Positions 6,490-14,273 of a stretch of 17,418 nt of DNA are shown in pieces. Within the stretch, counting starts at the first letter, position 1; each line of letters begins with the position of its first letter. The position numbers and the translations under genes are program-made. The notes below the pieces were generated by a model. That model ran no database searches, was not told the origin of the DNA, and saw nothing but the letters and a program-made list of their open reading frames with translations. The stretch lies in the NCBI GenBank assembly GCA_021846145.1, contig JAJZCJ010000034.1, positions 1-17,418 of the forward strand, read 5' to 3'. Source of the DNA: Bacillota bacterium (GTDB taxonomy: Bacteria; Bacillota; Bacilli; Alicyclobacillales; SLC66).

Positions 6490-7797
6490 ATGATGAAGCA
6501 GCGAATATTATCCATAGGTGTCGCACTGGGACTTACGCTAGGATTTTTCGTACAAAACCACGGATTAGCTGTGCAAACGCGGGTTTTGCGGCCTACCTTT
6601 TATCCAAACCATTTTTCGCAAATGGGTGATCTGGCCATTATCTACAATAATGATGGCATACATGGCGGTCAATTATATACGTTAATCAATCATATAGTGG
6701 CAGGTAAAAATAAAGTATCCGCGTATGCTGTGGGTAACCATGTGTTAGACGCCACATTTTCCCCAAATGGTAAATGGATGGCAGTGACACAATCGGACGG
6801 GAGCCAACAATCGCTATGGCTGGTTTCGGCAAACGGACGAATACGCGATAAGTTAGGTAACAATATAGTTGATCCCGTTTTCTCGTCATCGAATCAATTA
6901 ATGTACAGCATCGGCAACAAAGTTTACACCATGACACTTGGCCAAAACACGAATCATATAATACTAAGTCTTCCTAAAAACTCTAGCATCAGGGGCATTT
7001 CAATCAACCATCATGACGGGCAAGTGGCACTTGCTGTGGTACGGAACGTCACTAACTACAGACAATGGTATGATGAAATTATGATTTGGAATCGAGTCAG
7101 TCATACATTACGATTACTCGTCAAAGCCAGCGTGCCAAATGGCTTGATCGTAGGACCATGGGCAAAGAATGGCGATTCCCTATTTTATTGGGCTGACCCA
7201 GATCACAGTGCCTCCCTGTTGGCAGATGGTACGTCCCTCTATAACATTGCGAAACACGATCCAGCCACGCTGGTGGGTCATACATTTACCACCAGCGATG
7301 GTGTAATCCCGTTTGGCACCGATCAAGCCGTCGTGTGGAATACACAGTCACGGTATTTATTTGCCGCCCCAAAAACATTGCAACTCTGGCATGATCGTTA
7401 TGTCCCCCCGATGAAAAATAATGTCATGTTATATCCAACCATTTCGGCACAAGGTTCCCGATTGGCATTTGTGTATGGGTTGACGCTCAACCCATCTGCG
7501 CAAGGCCCGCAGGTTCTAAAATGGTTAACCACGTTGAAGTTAGCCACGTTTGATTTGCGAACAGGCACACTAACCACGTTGCCAGCGGCAGGTTCGGGTG
7601 TGTCTACCCCGATGTTTGATGCCACAGGACAGCAAATTCTCTTTACTCGCCAAAATGACGTGTGTTGGATTCGCGTGAAGAATCACAGTCAGGCGGTTCC
7701 GATCGTGACCATGCCAGGTAACACCATACAGGGTTACCCACAGTACGGTTCTATCCTCTACGCTGTGGAAATCGCTGATTATCTTCCTACGCCTTGA
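6490..7797 (+). CDS. Exported TolB-like beta-propeller protein of unknown role
   Basis: 435 residues. The N-terminus (about 1-28) is a signal peptide with Lys/Arg, then a hydrophobic core ending near HGLA. The rest consists of repeated short beta-strand units with TolB/WD40-like blade signatures, for example DATFSPNGKWMAVTQSDG, DPVFSSSNQLMYSIG, YPTISAQGSRLAFVYG and TPMFDATGQQILFTRQ, suggesting a six- or seven-bladed propeller. No catalytic motif, SLH domain or sortase signal is visible, so it is probably secreted or held at the membrane. ATG at 6490 follows TAAGGAG by 10 bases; the next codon is also ATG. Upstream the SLH gene diverges. I do not recognise a specific family. Confidence 0.75.
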   Translation: MMKQRILSIGVALGLTLGFFVQNHGLAVQTRVLRPTFYPNHFSQMGDLAIIYNNDGIHGGQLYTLINHIVAGKNKVSAYAVGNHVLDATFSPNGKWMAVTQSDGSQQSLWLVSANGRIRDKLGNNIVDPVFSSSNQLMYSIGNKVYTMTLGQNTNHIILSLPKNSSIRGISINHHDGQVALAVVRNVTNYRQWYDEIMIWNRVSHTLRLLVKASVPNGLIVGPWAKNGDSLFYWADPDHSASLLADGTSLYNIAKHDPATLVGHTFTTSDGVIPFGTDQAVVWNTQSRYLFAAPKTLQLWHDRYVPPMKNNVMLYPTISAQGSRLAFVYGLTLNPSAQGPQVLKWLTTLKLATFDLRTGTLTTLPAAGSGVSTPMFDATGQQILFTRQNDVCWIRVKNHSQAVPIVTMPGNTIQGYPQYGSILYAVEIADYLPTP

Positions 7798-7856
7798 TGT
7801 TCACGCATGCATAAGTGTACCATGGTCATAGAGAAAGAAAATGGAGTTGATATCAC

Positions 7857-8729
7857 ATGCCCACCATTGGTTGGATTGGACTAGGTACCATGGGAATGCC
7901 CATGGCAGCAAATGCGCTGAAGGCTGGTTTTTCGCTAAAAGTGTATAATCGTACGCAAGACAAGGCGGCACCCTTGCTGGAACAGGGGGCACAATGGGCA
8001 TCCACTCCTGCCGAAGCAGCGACTGATGTGGATGTCGTGTGGACGATGCTGGCTGACGATATGGCCGTACGTCAAGTATTTTTCGATGACCACGGCGTGC
8101 TGTCAAAGCTACAACCGGGCACACTTGTCATTGATAGTAGCACTGTATCCCCTGCCACCAGCACGGCCGTCGGCGAAGCTGTAGCTAACTCACTAGCTAA
8201 TTTACTTGATGCGCCTGTAAGTGGCAGCGAGCCTCATGCACAACAAGCCGCCTTGACCTTCATGGTGGGGGGCGACGAGCATGTATACGAAACAGCCAAG
8301 CCTTATTTTGAAGCACTCGGCAAAATTAGTTATTACCTAGGCGTACAAGGTTCCGGCAGTAAAACAAAATTAGCGATCAACACACTGCTTGGCATCCAAT
8401 TACTAGGATTTGCAGAAACGCTGACACTTGTACAAAAAGCAGGGATTGATCCCCACCAGTTTGTCCAGATCATCATGGGCGGCGCTGTCAGAAGTGGTGT
8501 AGTAGAAGCAAAGGCAGAGAAAATGATCAATCATGAATTTTCTCCCCAATTCACGTCTGCGCTACTATTAAAAGACCTGAAGCTGGCGCAGCGTTTTGCT
8601 GACAAACAGGGTGCCTATATGCCGCTGCTTTCTGCGGTCAAAGAAATAGTTCGCTCATCCATCGCACGTGGGGGAGCACATGAGGACATGAGTGCCGTGG
8701 TCTCATTTTTTGAGCAATCCTCACACTAA
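7857..8729 (+). CDS. NAD(P)-dependent beta-hydroxyacid dehydrogenase (3-hydroxyisobutyrate dehydrogenase family)
   Basis: 290 residues, the typical length. The family oxidises 3-hydroxyacids or reduces the matching semialdehydes (3-hydroxyisobutyrate, tartronate semialdehyde, glyoxylate/succinic semialdehyde). The Rossmann motif GLGTMG is at 8-13, substrate-binding DAPVSG at 118-123, catalytic Lys171 in GSGSKTKLAIN with Asn175, and LLLKDLKLA at 237-244 matches the conserved KDxxLA. The residue after DAPVSG is Ser where most members have Gly, and the segment SEPHAQQAAL replaces the usual GxxxAxxGxL. The substrate may therefore differ, or it may belong to the glyoxylate-reductase-like branch. 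GGAG lies 10 bases before the ATG. The CDF transporter follows after 16 bases, so the two are probably co-transcribed. Confidence 0.88.
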   Translation: MPTIGWIGLGTMGMPMAANALKAGFSLKVYNRTQDKAAPLLEQGAQWASTPAEAATDVDVVWTMLADDMAVRQVFFDDHGVLSKLQPGTLVIDSSTVSPATSTAVGEAVANSLANLLDAPVSGSEPHAQQAALTFMVGGDEHVYETAKPYFEALGKISYYLGVQGSGSKTKLAINTLLGIQLLGFAETLTLVQKAGIDPHQFVQIIMGGAVRSGVVEAKAEKMINHEFSPQFTSALLLKDLKLAQRFADKQGAYMPLLSAVKEIVRSSIARGGAHEDMSAVVSFFEQSSH

Positions 8730-8745
8730 AAGGAAGTTATCAACG

Positions 8746-9690
8746 ATGCATGAACACGTTCACGATCATGCGCATAGCGCGCTTTTTCATACACATGCGC
8801 CCATTGCCAAGATGCGCAGAGCATTTTGGTTTACCATTGTCATCTTATTAGTAGAAATTATCGGCGGACTACTATCACACAGTCTGGCGTTGCTGTCTGA
8901 TGCGGGGCACGTGCTGACGGATATTGCTGCCATTGGCTTCACTTGGTATACGCTAAATTTATCCCAACGGCCACCAAGTGCAGCGATGACATTCGGCTAT
9001 CATCGCACAGGCATCTTAGCAGCACTAATTAACGGCATTGCGCTCATTGTGATTGCCCTCGTGATTTTAGTGGAAGCCTATCGCAGGTTAAGCCACCCGG
9101 AACCAGTGTCTAGCTTGTGGATGTTTATTAGTGCGGGAGTGGGACTTGTTGTCAATTTGTATTTGGGATTGGGACTCAAATCAGAAGATAACCTCAACCT
9201 CCGTAGCGCTGTGCTGCACATTCTTGGTGACGCTGCCGCGTCTGCTGGCGTGATTATTGGCGGCATCATCATTGCTCGCACCCATTTTTATGATATTGAT
9301 CCGATCCTCAGCGTCATGATCGCTTTTTTAATCGCGTGGGGGGCTTGGCGCATGGTCAAACAAACGGTCAACATCCTCCTAGAAGGCATGCCACAAGGCA
9401 TTCATTTGCCTGATGTGGAACGTGCGATTCGCGCGGTGCCTGGCGTCAATGATGTCCATGACCTGCACGTGTGGAGTATCACCAGTGGCCGCAACGCCCT
9501 GTCTTGCCATATGATCTTAAAAGGCGACTTGACCATTCGCGACAGCCAACCCATTTTGCGAGATGTCGAACATGCACTCGTCCATCTTGGCATCGGCCAT
9601 GTCACAATTCAAATTGAAGATGCCAATCATCCGCATAGTGACGCTGTCTTATGTTGCGATGACCCACTGACAGAACCACACACCCATTAA
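8746..9690 (+). CDS. Cation diffusion facilitator, CzcD/ZitB-like zinc (or cadmium) exporter
   Basis: 314 residues with six predicted membrane segments and a cytoplasmic C-terminal domain. It exports divalent metal in exchange for protons. Site A ligands are visible as HxxxD in TM2 (His55, Asp59 in SDAGHVLTD) and HxxxD in TM5 (His158, Asp162 in LHILGDAAAS). This quartet is typical of Zn/Cd transporters rather than Mn or Fe ones. The N-terminus is His-rich (MHEHVHDHAH) and the C-terminus ends EPHTH, both likely metal-sensing or delivery tails. The cytoplasmic domain carries DVHDLHVWSITSGRNALSCH, usual for the group. The open frame begins further upstream, overlapping the dehydrogenase, but AAGGAAG 9 bases before the ATG at 8746 and the His-rich start favour this site. 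Confidence 0.92.
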   Translation: MHEHVHDHAHSALFHTHAPIAKMRRAFWFTIVILLVEIIGGLLSHSLALLSDAGHVLTDIAAIGFTWYTLNLSQRPPSAAMTFGYHRTGILAALINGIALIVIALVILVEAYRRLSHPEPVSSLWMFISAGVGLVVNLYLGLGLKSEDNLNLRSAVLHILGDAAASAGVIIGGIIIARTHFYDIDPILSVMIAFLIAWGAWRMVKQTVNILLEGMPQGIHLPDVERAIRAVPGVNDVHDLHVWSITSGRNALSCHMILKGDLTIRDSQPILRDVEHALVHLGIGHVTIQIEDANHPHSDAVLCCDDPLTEPHTH

Positions 9691-9693
9691 TGT

Positions 9694-9734
9694 AAAAAAA
9701 GCTCCTCAGCATAACTCTCCTGAGGAGCTTTTTT
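9694..9734. terminator. Strong bidirectional rho-independent terminator
   Basis: AAAAAAGCTCCTCAG pairs fully with CTGAGGAGCTTTTTT around a 10-base loop. It lies right after the CDF stop (9690) and 11 bases past the stop of the converging spore coat gene (9745), so it can serve both. Confidence 0.92.
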
Positions 9735-9744
9735 GATACCTAAT

Positions 9745-10137
9745 TTATACCCGATAGTTGCTAGTAGTTGCGCCGTAAGTAAGATTTTGCGGTGATGCGT
9801 ACATGGCCGGATTGATGGTATTACCGGTCACTCGCTGCGACACAAACTGTTGCGTTTGCTGCTGTTCTTGCTGATGACGTTGTATCTGATTGGCAATCTC
9901 ATGCCTCATGACAGGTGCAGGAATAGGATACCACCCCTGCTGGGACATCAGTTGATAAATCTCTCCTTGAATTTGCAACGTATCATTGAGCAAAGAAGTG
10001 AACATTTGCCTCACACTTTGACAATTGGCTTCCGTGACTGCAGTGGTATACTCACCTGCCGCGCGCTTTGTCTCCACTAGAATTTGAAAGACCAAATCCT
10101 TCTCTGGAAGGGTGGTTGAATTTTGCATGTTCATCAT
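9745..10137 (-). CDS. CotF-family spore coat protein (ferritin-like)
   Basis: 130 residues. Residues about 10-95 form two long amphipathic helices (LVFQILVETKRAAGEYTTAV and LLNDTLQIQGEIYQLMSQQG followed by WYPI), as in CotF-like coat proteins, which are probably structural parts of the spore coat. The motif QQGWYPIPAP is common in this group. The C-terminal third is rich in Gln, Asn, Thr and Tyr (QRHQQEQQQTQQ, NYRV). GGAGGTAAC ends immediately before the ATG at 10137. That spacing is very short, so the next codon, ATG at 10134, may be the real start. A second CotF-like gene lies 20 bases upstream on the same strand. Confidence 0.8.
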   Translation of the reverse strand: MMNMQNSTTLPEKDLVFQILVETKRAAGEYTTAVTEANCQSVRQMFTSLLNDTLQIQGEIYQLMSQQGWYPIPAPVMRHEIANQIQRHQQEQQQTQQFVSQRVTGNTINPAMYASPQNLTYGATTSNYRV

Positions 10138-10157
10138 GTTACCTCCTCTCTCGTTGC

Positions 10158-10376
10158 TTATTGTAATTGGCTCGGCGCAATCGTCTGATGATGTTGCAGT
10201 TCGTTCATTAGATGTTGGTGGTGTTGCTGATGTCGTTGCACAAATTGCGTGAAGACCTGGCGAACTTGCGGGTGCTGACTAATCCCCGCAAGATGTGCGC
10301 TTTGTTTCATCATGAGATCTTCATTGGACAGGGAATCTGCGATGTACCCCAATTCTTTGCTTGTAAGTGGTTGCAC
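10158..10376 (-). CDS. Small CotF-like spore coat protein
   Basis: 72 residues. The opening VQPLTSKELGYIADSLSNED and the His/Gln-rich QRHQQHHQHLMNELQHHQ match the short ferritin-like partners that often precede cotF genes. An ATG lies 18 bases upstream in frame, but those codons (MEGGNN) spell the GGAGG ribosome binding site. I therefore choose GTG at 10376-10374, which has GGGAGGTAACAAC in front. It is the first gene of a two-gene unit with the CotF-like gene at 9745-10137. In the upstream region CATAATCC (near 10436) vaguely resembles a sporulation -10, but I cannot define a promoter. Confidence 0.78.
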   Translation of the reverse strand: MQPLTSKELGYIADSLSNEDLMMKQSAHLAGISQHPQVRQVFTQFVQRHQQHHQHLMNELQHHQTIAPSQLQ

Positions 10377-10441
10377 GTTGTTACCTCCCTCCACATCGGT
10401 AATTGCACGAGGGTAGTTTGTCCAACAATGGATGGATTATG

Positions 10442-10490
10442 TAAAAAGAAAAGAAGGTGGCGACAGCCATTACATGCCTGTGTAGCCACC
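10442..10490 (-). terminator. Terminator overlapping the end of ccdA
   Basis: On the minus strand GGTGGC (10490-10485) pairs with GCCACC (10461-10456), with an inner ACAG/CTGT pairing, followed by the T-rich TTCTTTTCTTTTT. The first arm is part of the last six ccdA codons (YGGYTGM). It should end the resA-ccdA transcript before the spore coat pair. Confidence 0.65.
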
Positions 10491-11186
10491 ATAGAGCTGA
10501 GTCAACCACGAGGTAATATCCGTAAGTTTTCCAGTGAACAATAAAATCCCCATCAAGACCAGAATGCCCCCACCTACTTGGCTAATTCGTTCACTGTATT
10601 TAAGCAACCAACGCAGTGAACCAAGGGTATAGGCAAGTATCAAAAATGGCAATGCGAAACCAATTGCATAAAAAGACATAAGCAACATGCCACTTGCCTG
10701 ACTGGTCGCCGCAATGGCAATGACTGAGGCCAACATGGGGCCGATGCAGGGCGTCCACCCTGCAGAAAAGCTGATGCCTACCACAAAAGCGCCAAGGTAT
10801 CCAGCAGGTTTCTTACGCACACTCCATTTGGCTTCACGCATAAATAGGTCCCACTTGATGACTTTCATCAACACAAGCCCCATGACAATGACTATCAATC
10901 CACCAATTTCACTCACGGCATCGCGATATTCAGAAAAGATGATACCGATCAAACTAGCCGATGCGCCAAGCGCAATAAAAATAACAGAAAACCCCAACAC
11001 AAAGAAAATCGCATGACTCAATGCTTTGCGTCTGATCTGCCCCGTCACCAAACCATCCGCACCATTACTAAATGACACTCCGGATATATAAGAGATGTAA
11101 GACGGATACAGCGGCAACACGCAAGGCGAGATAAAGGATAATAGCCCTGCTACAAAGGCCAGCCAAATCGTCGGATTTACCGCCAC
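10470..11186 (-). CDS. ccdA: CcdA-type transmembrane thiol-disulfide reductant conduit
   Basis: 238 residues, about six membrane helices. CcdA passes electrons from cytoplasmic thioredoxin across the membrane to extracytoplasmic thioredoxin-like proteins such as ResA (heme c assembly) or StoA (spore cortex). The paired catalytic cysteines are visible as Cys22 in SPCVLPLYPSY and Cys147 in GWTPCIGP. The length matches the short CcdA form rather than the fused DsbD. The start is GTG at 11186-11184 with AAGGTG about 8 bases upstream. It lies 23 bases after the resA-like gene, clearly one operon, so its likely client is that protein. Confidence 0.92.
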   Translation of the reverse strand: MAVNPTIWLAFVAGLLSFISPCVLPLYPSYISYISGVSFSNGADGLVTGQIRRKALSHAIFFVLGFSVIFIALGASASLIGIIFSEYRDAVSEIGGLIVIVMGLVLMKVIKWDLFMREAKWSVRKKPAGYLGAFVVGISFSAGWTPCIGPMLASVIAIAATSQASGMLLMSFYAIGFALPFLILAYTLGSLRWLLKYSERISQVGGGILVLMGILLFTGKLTDITSWLTQLYGGYTGM

Positions 11187-11209
11187 CCCATCACCTTCCC
11201 AAACACGAC

Positions 11210-11728
11210 TTATGAACTAGCCAACAACTTATTAAATTCAGTTTGCATCTGTGACGCAATCAGTGCCCCTAAGTAATGATACATAATCACGCCATTCGAT
11301 TTAATAAAAAAGCTCGTAGGTATCGCCATCACTTTATATGTCTTCGTTACGCTGCCACTTTTATCTAACAACACAGGATACGTCACGCCATACGTTTTGA
11401 GAAATTGCTTTAGCCTTGGCACCGTATCATTAAAAGCGAGATTCACACCGATGAACGTAATCTTGTTGCCGTATTTTTTATACATTTTTTCTACATCTGG
11501 CGTTTCAAATTGGCACGGTGGACACCAAGAAGCAAAGAAGTTAAGATAGACAGGTTTACCGCGAAACTGTGTCAAATTCAAGGTTTGACCCGAAAGTGTA
11601 GTCAAGGTAAAATTAGGTGCCACATGTCCCACTTCTGGTGCTGTATCCTGTTTTTTGGTCAGAATGACAGAAGCAGCAACAATGATTACCAGCACCACCA
11701 ATATGGCAATCCACCGCCTAGCTTTCAT
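11210..11728 (-). CDS. Membrane-anchored thioredoxin-like thiol-disulfide oxidoreductase (ResA/StoA/TlpA family)
   Basis: 172 residues. The N-terminal segment (residues 6-24, after MKARR) is an uncleaved membrane anchor, and the thioredoxin fold faces outside. The active site is WCPPC at 68-72, the cis-proline is Pro137 in MAIPTSFFI, and Glu75 sits three residues after the second Cys as in ResA. These proteins keep apocytochrome c or sporulation targets reduced. ATG 11728 is preceded by AAAGGATGG at rather long spacing. With ccdA directly downstream it forms a complete reducing relay; no cytochrome biogenesis genes are nearby, so ResA versus StoA roles cannot be told apart. Confidence 0.88.
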   Translation of the reverse strand: MKARRWIAILVVLVIIVAASVILTKKQDTAPEVGHVAPNFTLTTLSGQTLNLTQFRGKPVYLNFFASWCPPCQFETPDVEKMYKKYGNKITFIGVNLAFNDTVPRLKQFLKTYGVTYPVLLDKSGSVTKTYKVMAIPTSFFIKSNGVIMYHYLGALIASQMQTEFNKLLASS

Positions 11729-11752
11729 ATAGAAGAGACCATCCTTTCAAAA

Positions 11753-11770
11753 TTAGCTTGTGCAAACTAA
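11753..11770. promoter_or_regulatory. Imperfect palindrome between the two thioredoxin genes, possible operator
   Basis: TTAGCTTG-TG-CAAACTAA has 8-base arms with one mismatch. It lies 24 bases upstream of the resA-like ATG and between two divergent redox genes, a position suited to a shared regulator site. I see no clear promoter elements. Confidence 0.35.
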
Positions 11771-11846
11771 AGTTTATTTTAATCTACTTATCACTCACAA
11801 GGAAGTGTAAATTCTGAACGTTTTATATCGTATTGCTGTAGGAATC

Positions 11847-12338
11847 GTGATCATGATCTCCGTGCCCGTGGTGTTGCTCGTTGTCTCCTGGCACCTTCGT
11901 CATCATCCCGCCGCCCTCAGCGTAGGGGACAAAGTGCCCTCCATTGCGCTGCATGACCTTCAGGGGTCAACGTATCATTGGCCTGCCCATTTAAAAAAAC
12001 CTGTGATTATCAATTTTTTTGCTACTTGGTGTCCCCCATGTCAATCTGAAGCGCCAGCACTGGCTCAATTTGCAAAAGTCAATTCAGGAAGCGTGCAACT
12101 GATGATGGTTGATCGCAAAGAAGGCCCCCCGTTGGTTCGGCAATTTATGAACACCTATCACCTTCAGGGGGTTACGACGCTATTAGACCAAAGCGATCAA
12201 TGGGCCACACTGTTTGGCGTGACGGGTCAGCCAGAAACGATCGGCATTGACACAAAAGGCGTGATCCGTTTCCATCAGTTAGGACCTGAAACCACGGCCC
12301 TGCTCAGCAGCGACTTAGCTATGCTAAAGGAAAAGTAA
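11847..12338 (+). CDS. Second membrane-anchored TlpA/ResA-like thioredoxin
   Basis: 163 residues from the GTG at 11847. A single membrane segment (IMISVPVVLLVVSWHL) precedes a thioredoxin domain with WCPPC at 61-65 and a cis-proline at 129 in GQPETIGID. It probably carries out disulfide reduction or transfer outside the membrane, and may be served by the CcdA encoded next door. The start is unclear. GTG 11847 and ATG 11853 have only AGGA nearby, whereas AAGGAAG sits 8 bases before an in-frame CTG at 11814. That CTG would add 11 residues (NVLYRIAVGIV follows) and complete the membrane helix with a positive N-terminus. A stop lies just upstream of that CTG. The 3' end overlaps the converging peptidase gene by 20 bases. 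Confidence 0.85.
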   Translation: MIMISVPVVLLVVSWHLRHHPAALSVGDKVPSIALHDLQGSTYHWPAHLKKPVIINFFATWCPPCQSEAPALAQFAKVNSGSVQLMMVDRKEGPPLVRQFMNTYHLQGVTTLLDQSDQWATLFGVTGQPETIGIDTKGVIRFHQLGPETTALLSSDLAMLKEK

Positions 12339-14211
12339 ATACTTGCGCATAAAAATCCAATTCACTTTCTAGCGCCCGCGCAATCGCCGTTGCGCCGCGA
12401 AAGCCATGCCCTTCACCTGCAAACGTGACATAAGACGTAGGTAACCCTTTCGCTTTTAGTGCCTCGTACATTTTTTCAGACTGATCAGGTGGGACAATTT
12501 TGTCATCGAGTCCTTGAAAGAAAATCACAGGACAATTTAACCGATCCACGTGATGAATCGCGGAGCGCTCCCAGTATACTTCTTTCATTTCTGGATAGGG
12601 GCCAATCAAGCCGAAGGTATAGCGAGATTCAAATTTATGCGTGTCCGTCGCGAGTGTTTCTGCGTCGCTCACGCCATAGTAGCTCGCGCCCGCCTTGAAC
12701 ACATCGCGAAACGCAAGCGCGCACAACGTGGTGTATCCGCCTGCGCTGCCACCCTTGATCGCGAGCCGATTGGCATCCACATCGCCGCGGCCTGCCAAGT
12801 ATAGTGCGCCACTTACACAATCGTCCACATCGACGATACCCCAATTTCCTTTTAACCGTTCTCGATACATTCGCCCATACCCTGTGCTGCCGCCATAATT
12901 CACATCCAGCACGGCAATGCCCCGGCTTGTCCAGTAAGCGACGCGCAAATTATAGATGGCATGCGTTTCTGAAGTGGGACCGCCATGGCTCATCACAAGT
13001 AAAGGTGGCAATTCGTCAGGAAGGCCGTCGTAATCCTGATTTTTTGGCGCATAAAAAATACCGTGCGCTTTCATCCCATCCACACTTGGATAGTCGATGA
13101 TTTCTGGATTTGGCATATACCCCGCATCCATCATGTGCGAGACGCTTTGCACGATGACGTCAAAGTGGGTGAGGGAAAAATCTGCCGACACCAGTGCCAG
13201 CGGCTCTGTCGCGCTAGCCGCAGTAAAAAAGACCCGCCCCGTCCCCACTTTTACCCCTGCATAGTACGTGTAAGGGGAGGCGATGGGCGTCCATCTGCGC
13301 GTCGTGGCGTCTACTTTTGCCAGTTTCCAGTGCCCTTTTTCTTCGTAAGTCAGCAAAATTTCTGACGCTGACAAGAACCCATATGTAGATAGTCCGAACA
13401 CCCATTGCGGGACGCCCATTTCTGCCGAACGCATCAATACGGGCTCCACATGTTCATCGGCGTAACGATACAAGTTCCACCAATTCGTCTTATCCGTCAC
13501 AAAATACAATGTCCCATCGGGAGAGAAGCTGGGCTGAAAGATCGATTCTTGATCGCTCCCAGACACTTTGCGCACCTGTTGCAAACGGCCACTCTCATCG
13601 AGATCCGCTAGCCAAAGTTCGGTGCCATCCCACGGCATCAGCGGGTGATTCCAGGACATCCATGCCAACTGACTTTTTTGCGCATTCAAACACGGTGACG
13701 CATAAAAATCCGCACCCGTTACCAGCACACTCACTTGCCCAGTGCGAATGTCGATGCTGACCAGTTCGTTAACCGCTTCCCCATCACTAACATGCGATTC
13801 TCGCACACAGATCAGTCGCGAATTGCGATCATCCATTTGCAAATCTGCATAGCGCATCCCCACGTCATGGGTTAACTGTTCTGGTGCTTTGCCTACTTCC
13901 TGCACGTACACTTGGTGATCGTGATAATTAGAAAAATACACTATCCCGCGATCCACCGTAAACGCACCACCGCCATATTCGTGCACGCGTGTGCGAACGT
14001 TGAATTCGGCAGGCGTTACATCCGTTCGCTCCCGATCTGGGGTGATGCGAACCACTACCCCTCGTCCGCCCTCTTGCGGACGCCCTTCCAGCAGGTACAC
14101 ATCTTCTCCATCTGTGACATGTTCCATCAGCGAGAGTGTGCCTTTGACAATTTCATCCGTCGTGATCGGAGAACGCCAAGACCCGTAGGGTGCTAAGGTT
14201 TCCTTTGCCAT
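12319..14211 (-). CDS. S9 family peptidase (prolyl oligopeptidase / acylaminoacyl-peptidase type)
   Basis: 630 residues. An N-terminal beta-propeller (to about residue 360) has TolB-like units such as IFQPSFSPDGTLYFVTDK, followed by an alpha/beta hydrolase domain. The catalytic triad, counted from the chosen start, is Ser489 in KGGSAGGYTT, Asp570 in GLDDKIVP and His602 in GEGHGF. The oxyanion-region motif SHGGPTS is also present. There is no signal peptide, so it is a cytoplasmic oligopeptidase or acyl-peptide hydrolase acting on short peptides. An ATG 33 bases upstream (14244) is in frame, but TGGAGGTCG lies 5-9 bases before ATG 14211 (MAKETLAPYG), which I prefer. The gene follows the SIMPL gene after about 50 bases and converges with a TlpA gene, sharing 20 bases. 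Confidence 0.92.
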   Translation of the reverse strand: MAKETLAPYGSWRSPITTDEIVKGTLSLMEHVTDGEDVYLLEGRPQEGGRGVVVRITPDRERTDVTPAEFNVRTRVHEYGGGAFTVDRGIVYFSNYHDHQVYVQEVGKAPEQLTHDVGMRYADLQMDDRNSRLICVRESHVSDGEAVNELVSIDIRTGQVSVLVTGADFYASPCLNAQKSQLAWMSWNHPLMPWDGTELWLADLDESGRLQQVRKVSGSDQESIFQPSFSPDGTLYFVTDKTNWWNLYRYADEHVEPVLMRSAEMGVPQWVFGLSTYGFLSASEILLTYEEKGHWKLAKVDATTRRWTPIASPYTYYAGVKVGTGRVFFTAASATEPLALVSADFSLTHFDVIVQSVSHMMDAGYMPNPEIIDYPSVDGMKAHGIFYAPKNQDYDGLPDELPPLLVMSHGGPTSETHAIYNLRVAYWTSRGIAVLDVNYGGSTGYGRMYRERLKGNWGIVDVDDCVSGALYLAGRGDVDANRLAIKGGSAGGYTTLCALAFRDVFKAGASYYGVSDAETLATDTHKFESRYTFGLIGPYPEMKEVYWERSAIHHVDRLNCPVIFFQGLDDKIVPPDQSEKMYEALKAKGLPTSYVTFAGEGHGFRGATAIARALESELDFYAQVFTFPLA

Positions 14212-14246
14212 ATACATCGACCTCCATGTAACCCTTGTCTCCAATA

Positions 14247-14273
14247 AGTATACGATAATTATGAGGTTAACAA
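14247..14273 (-). promoter_or_regulatory. Possible promoter of the S9 peptidase gene
   Basis: On the minus strand TTGTTA (14273-14268) and TATACT (14252-14247) are 15 bases apart, about 36 bases before the chosen ATG. The -35 lies within the end of the SIMPL gene. The short spacer makes it tentative. Confidence 0.3.

Noticed and set aside
8692..8745. Upstream extension of the CDF gene
   Set aside because: It would overlap the dehydrogenase and lacks a ribosome binding site; AAGGAAG and the His-rich N-terminus mark ATG 8746.
10377..10394. ATG start of the small coat protein six codons upstream
   Set aside because: These codons contain the GGAGG sequence itself, so translation most likely starts at the GTG downstream of it.
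12635..13760. Multiple plus- and minus-strand frames within the S9 peptidase gene
   Set aside because: All are shadows of the 630-residue peptidase, which has a complete catalytic triad.
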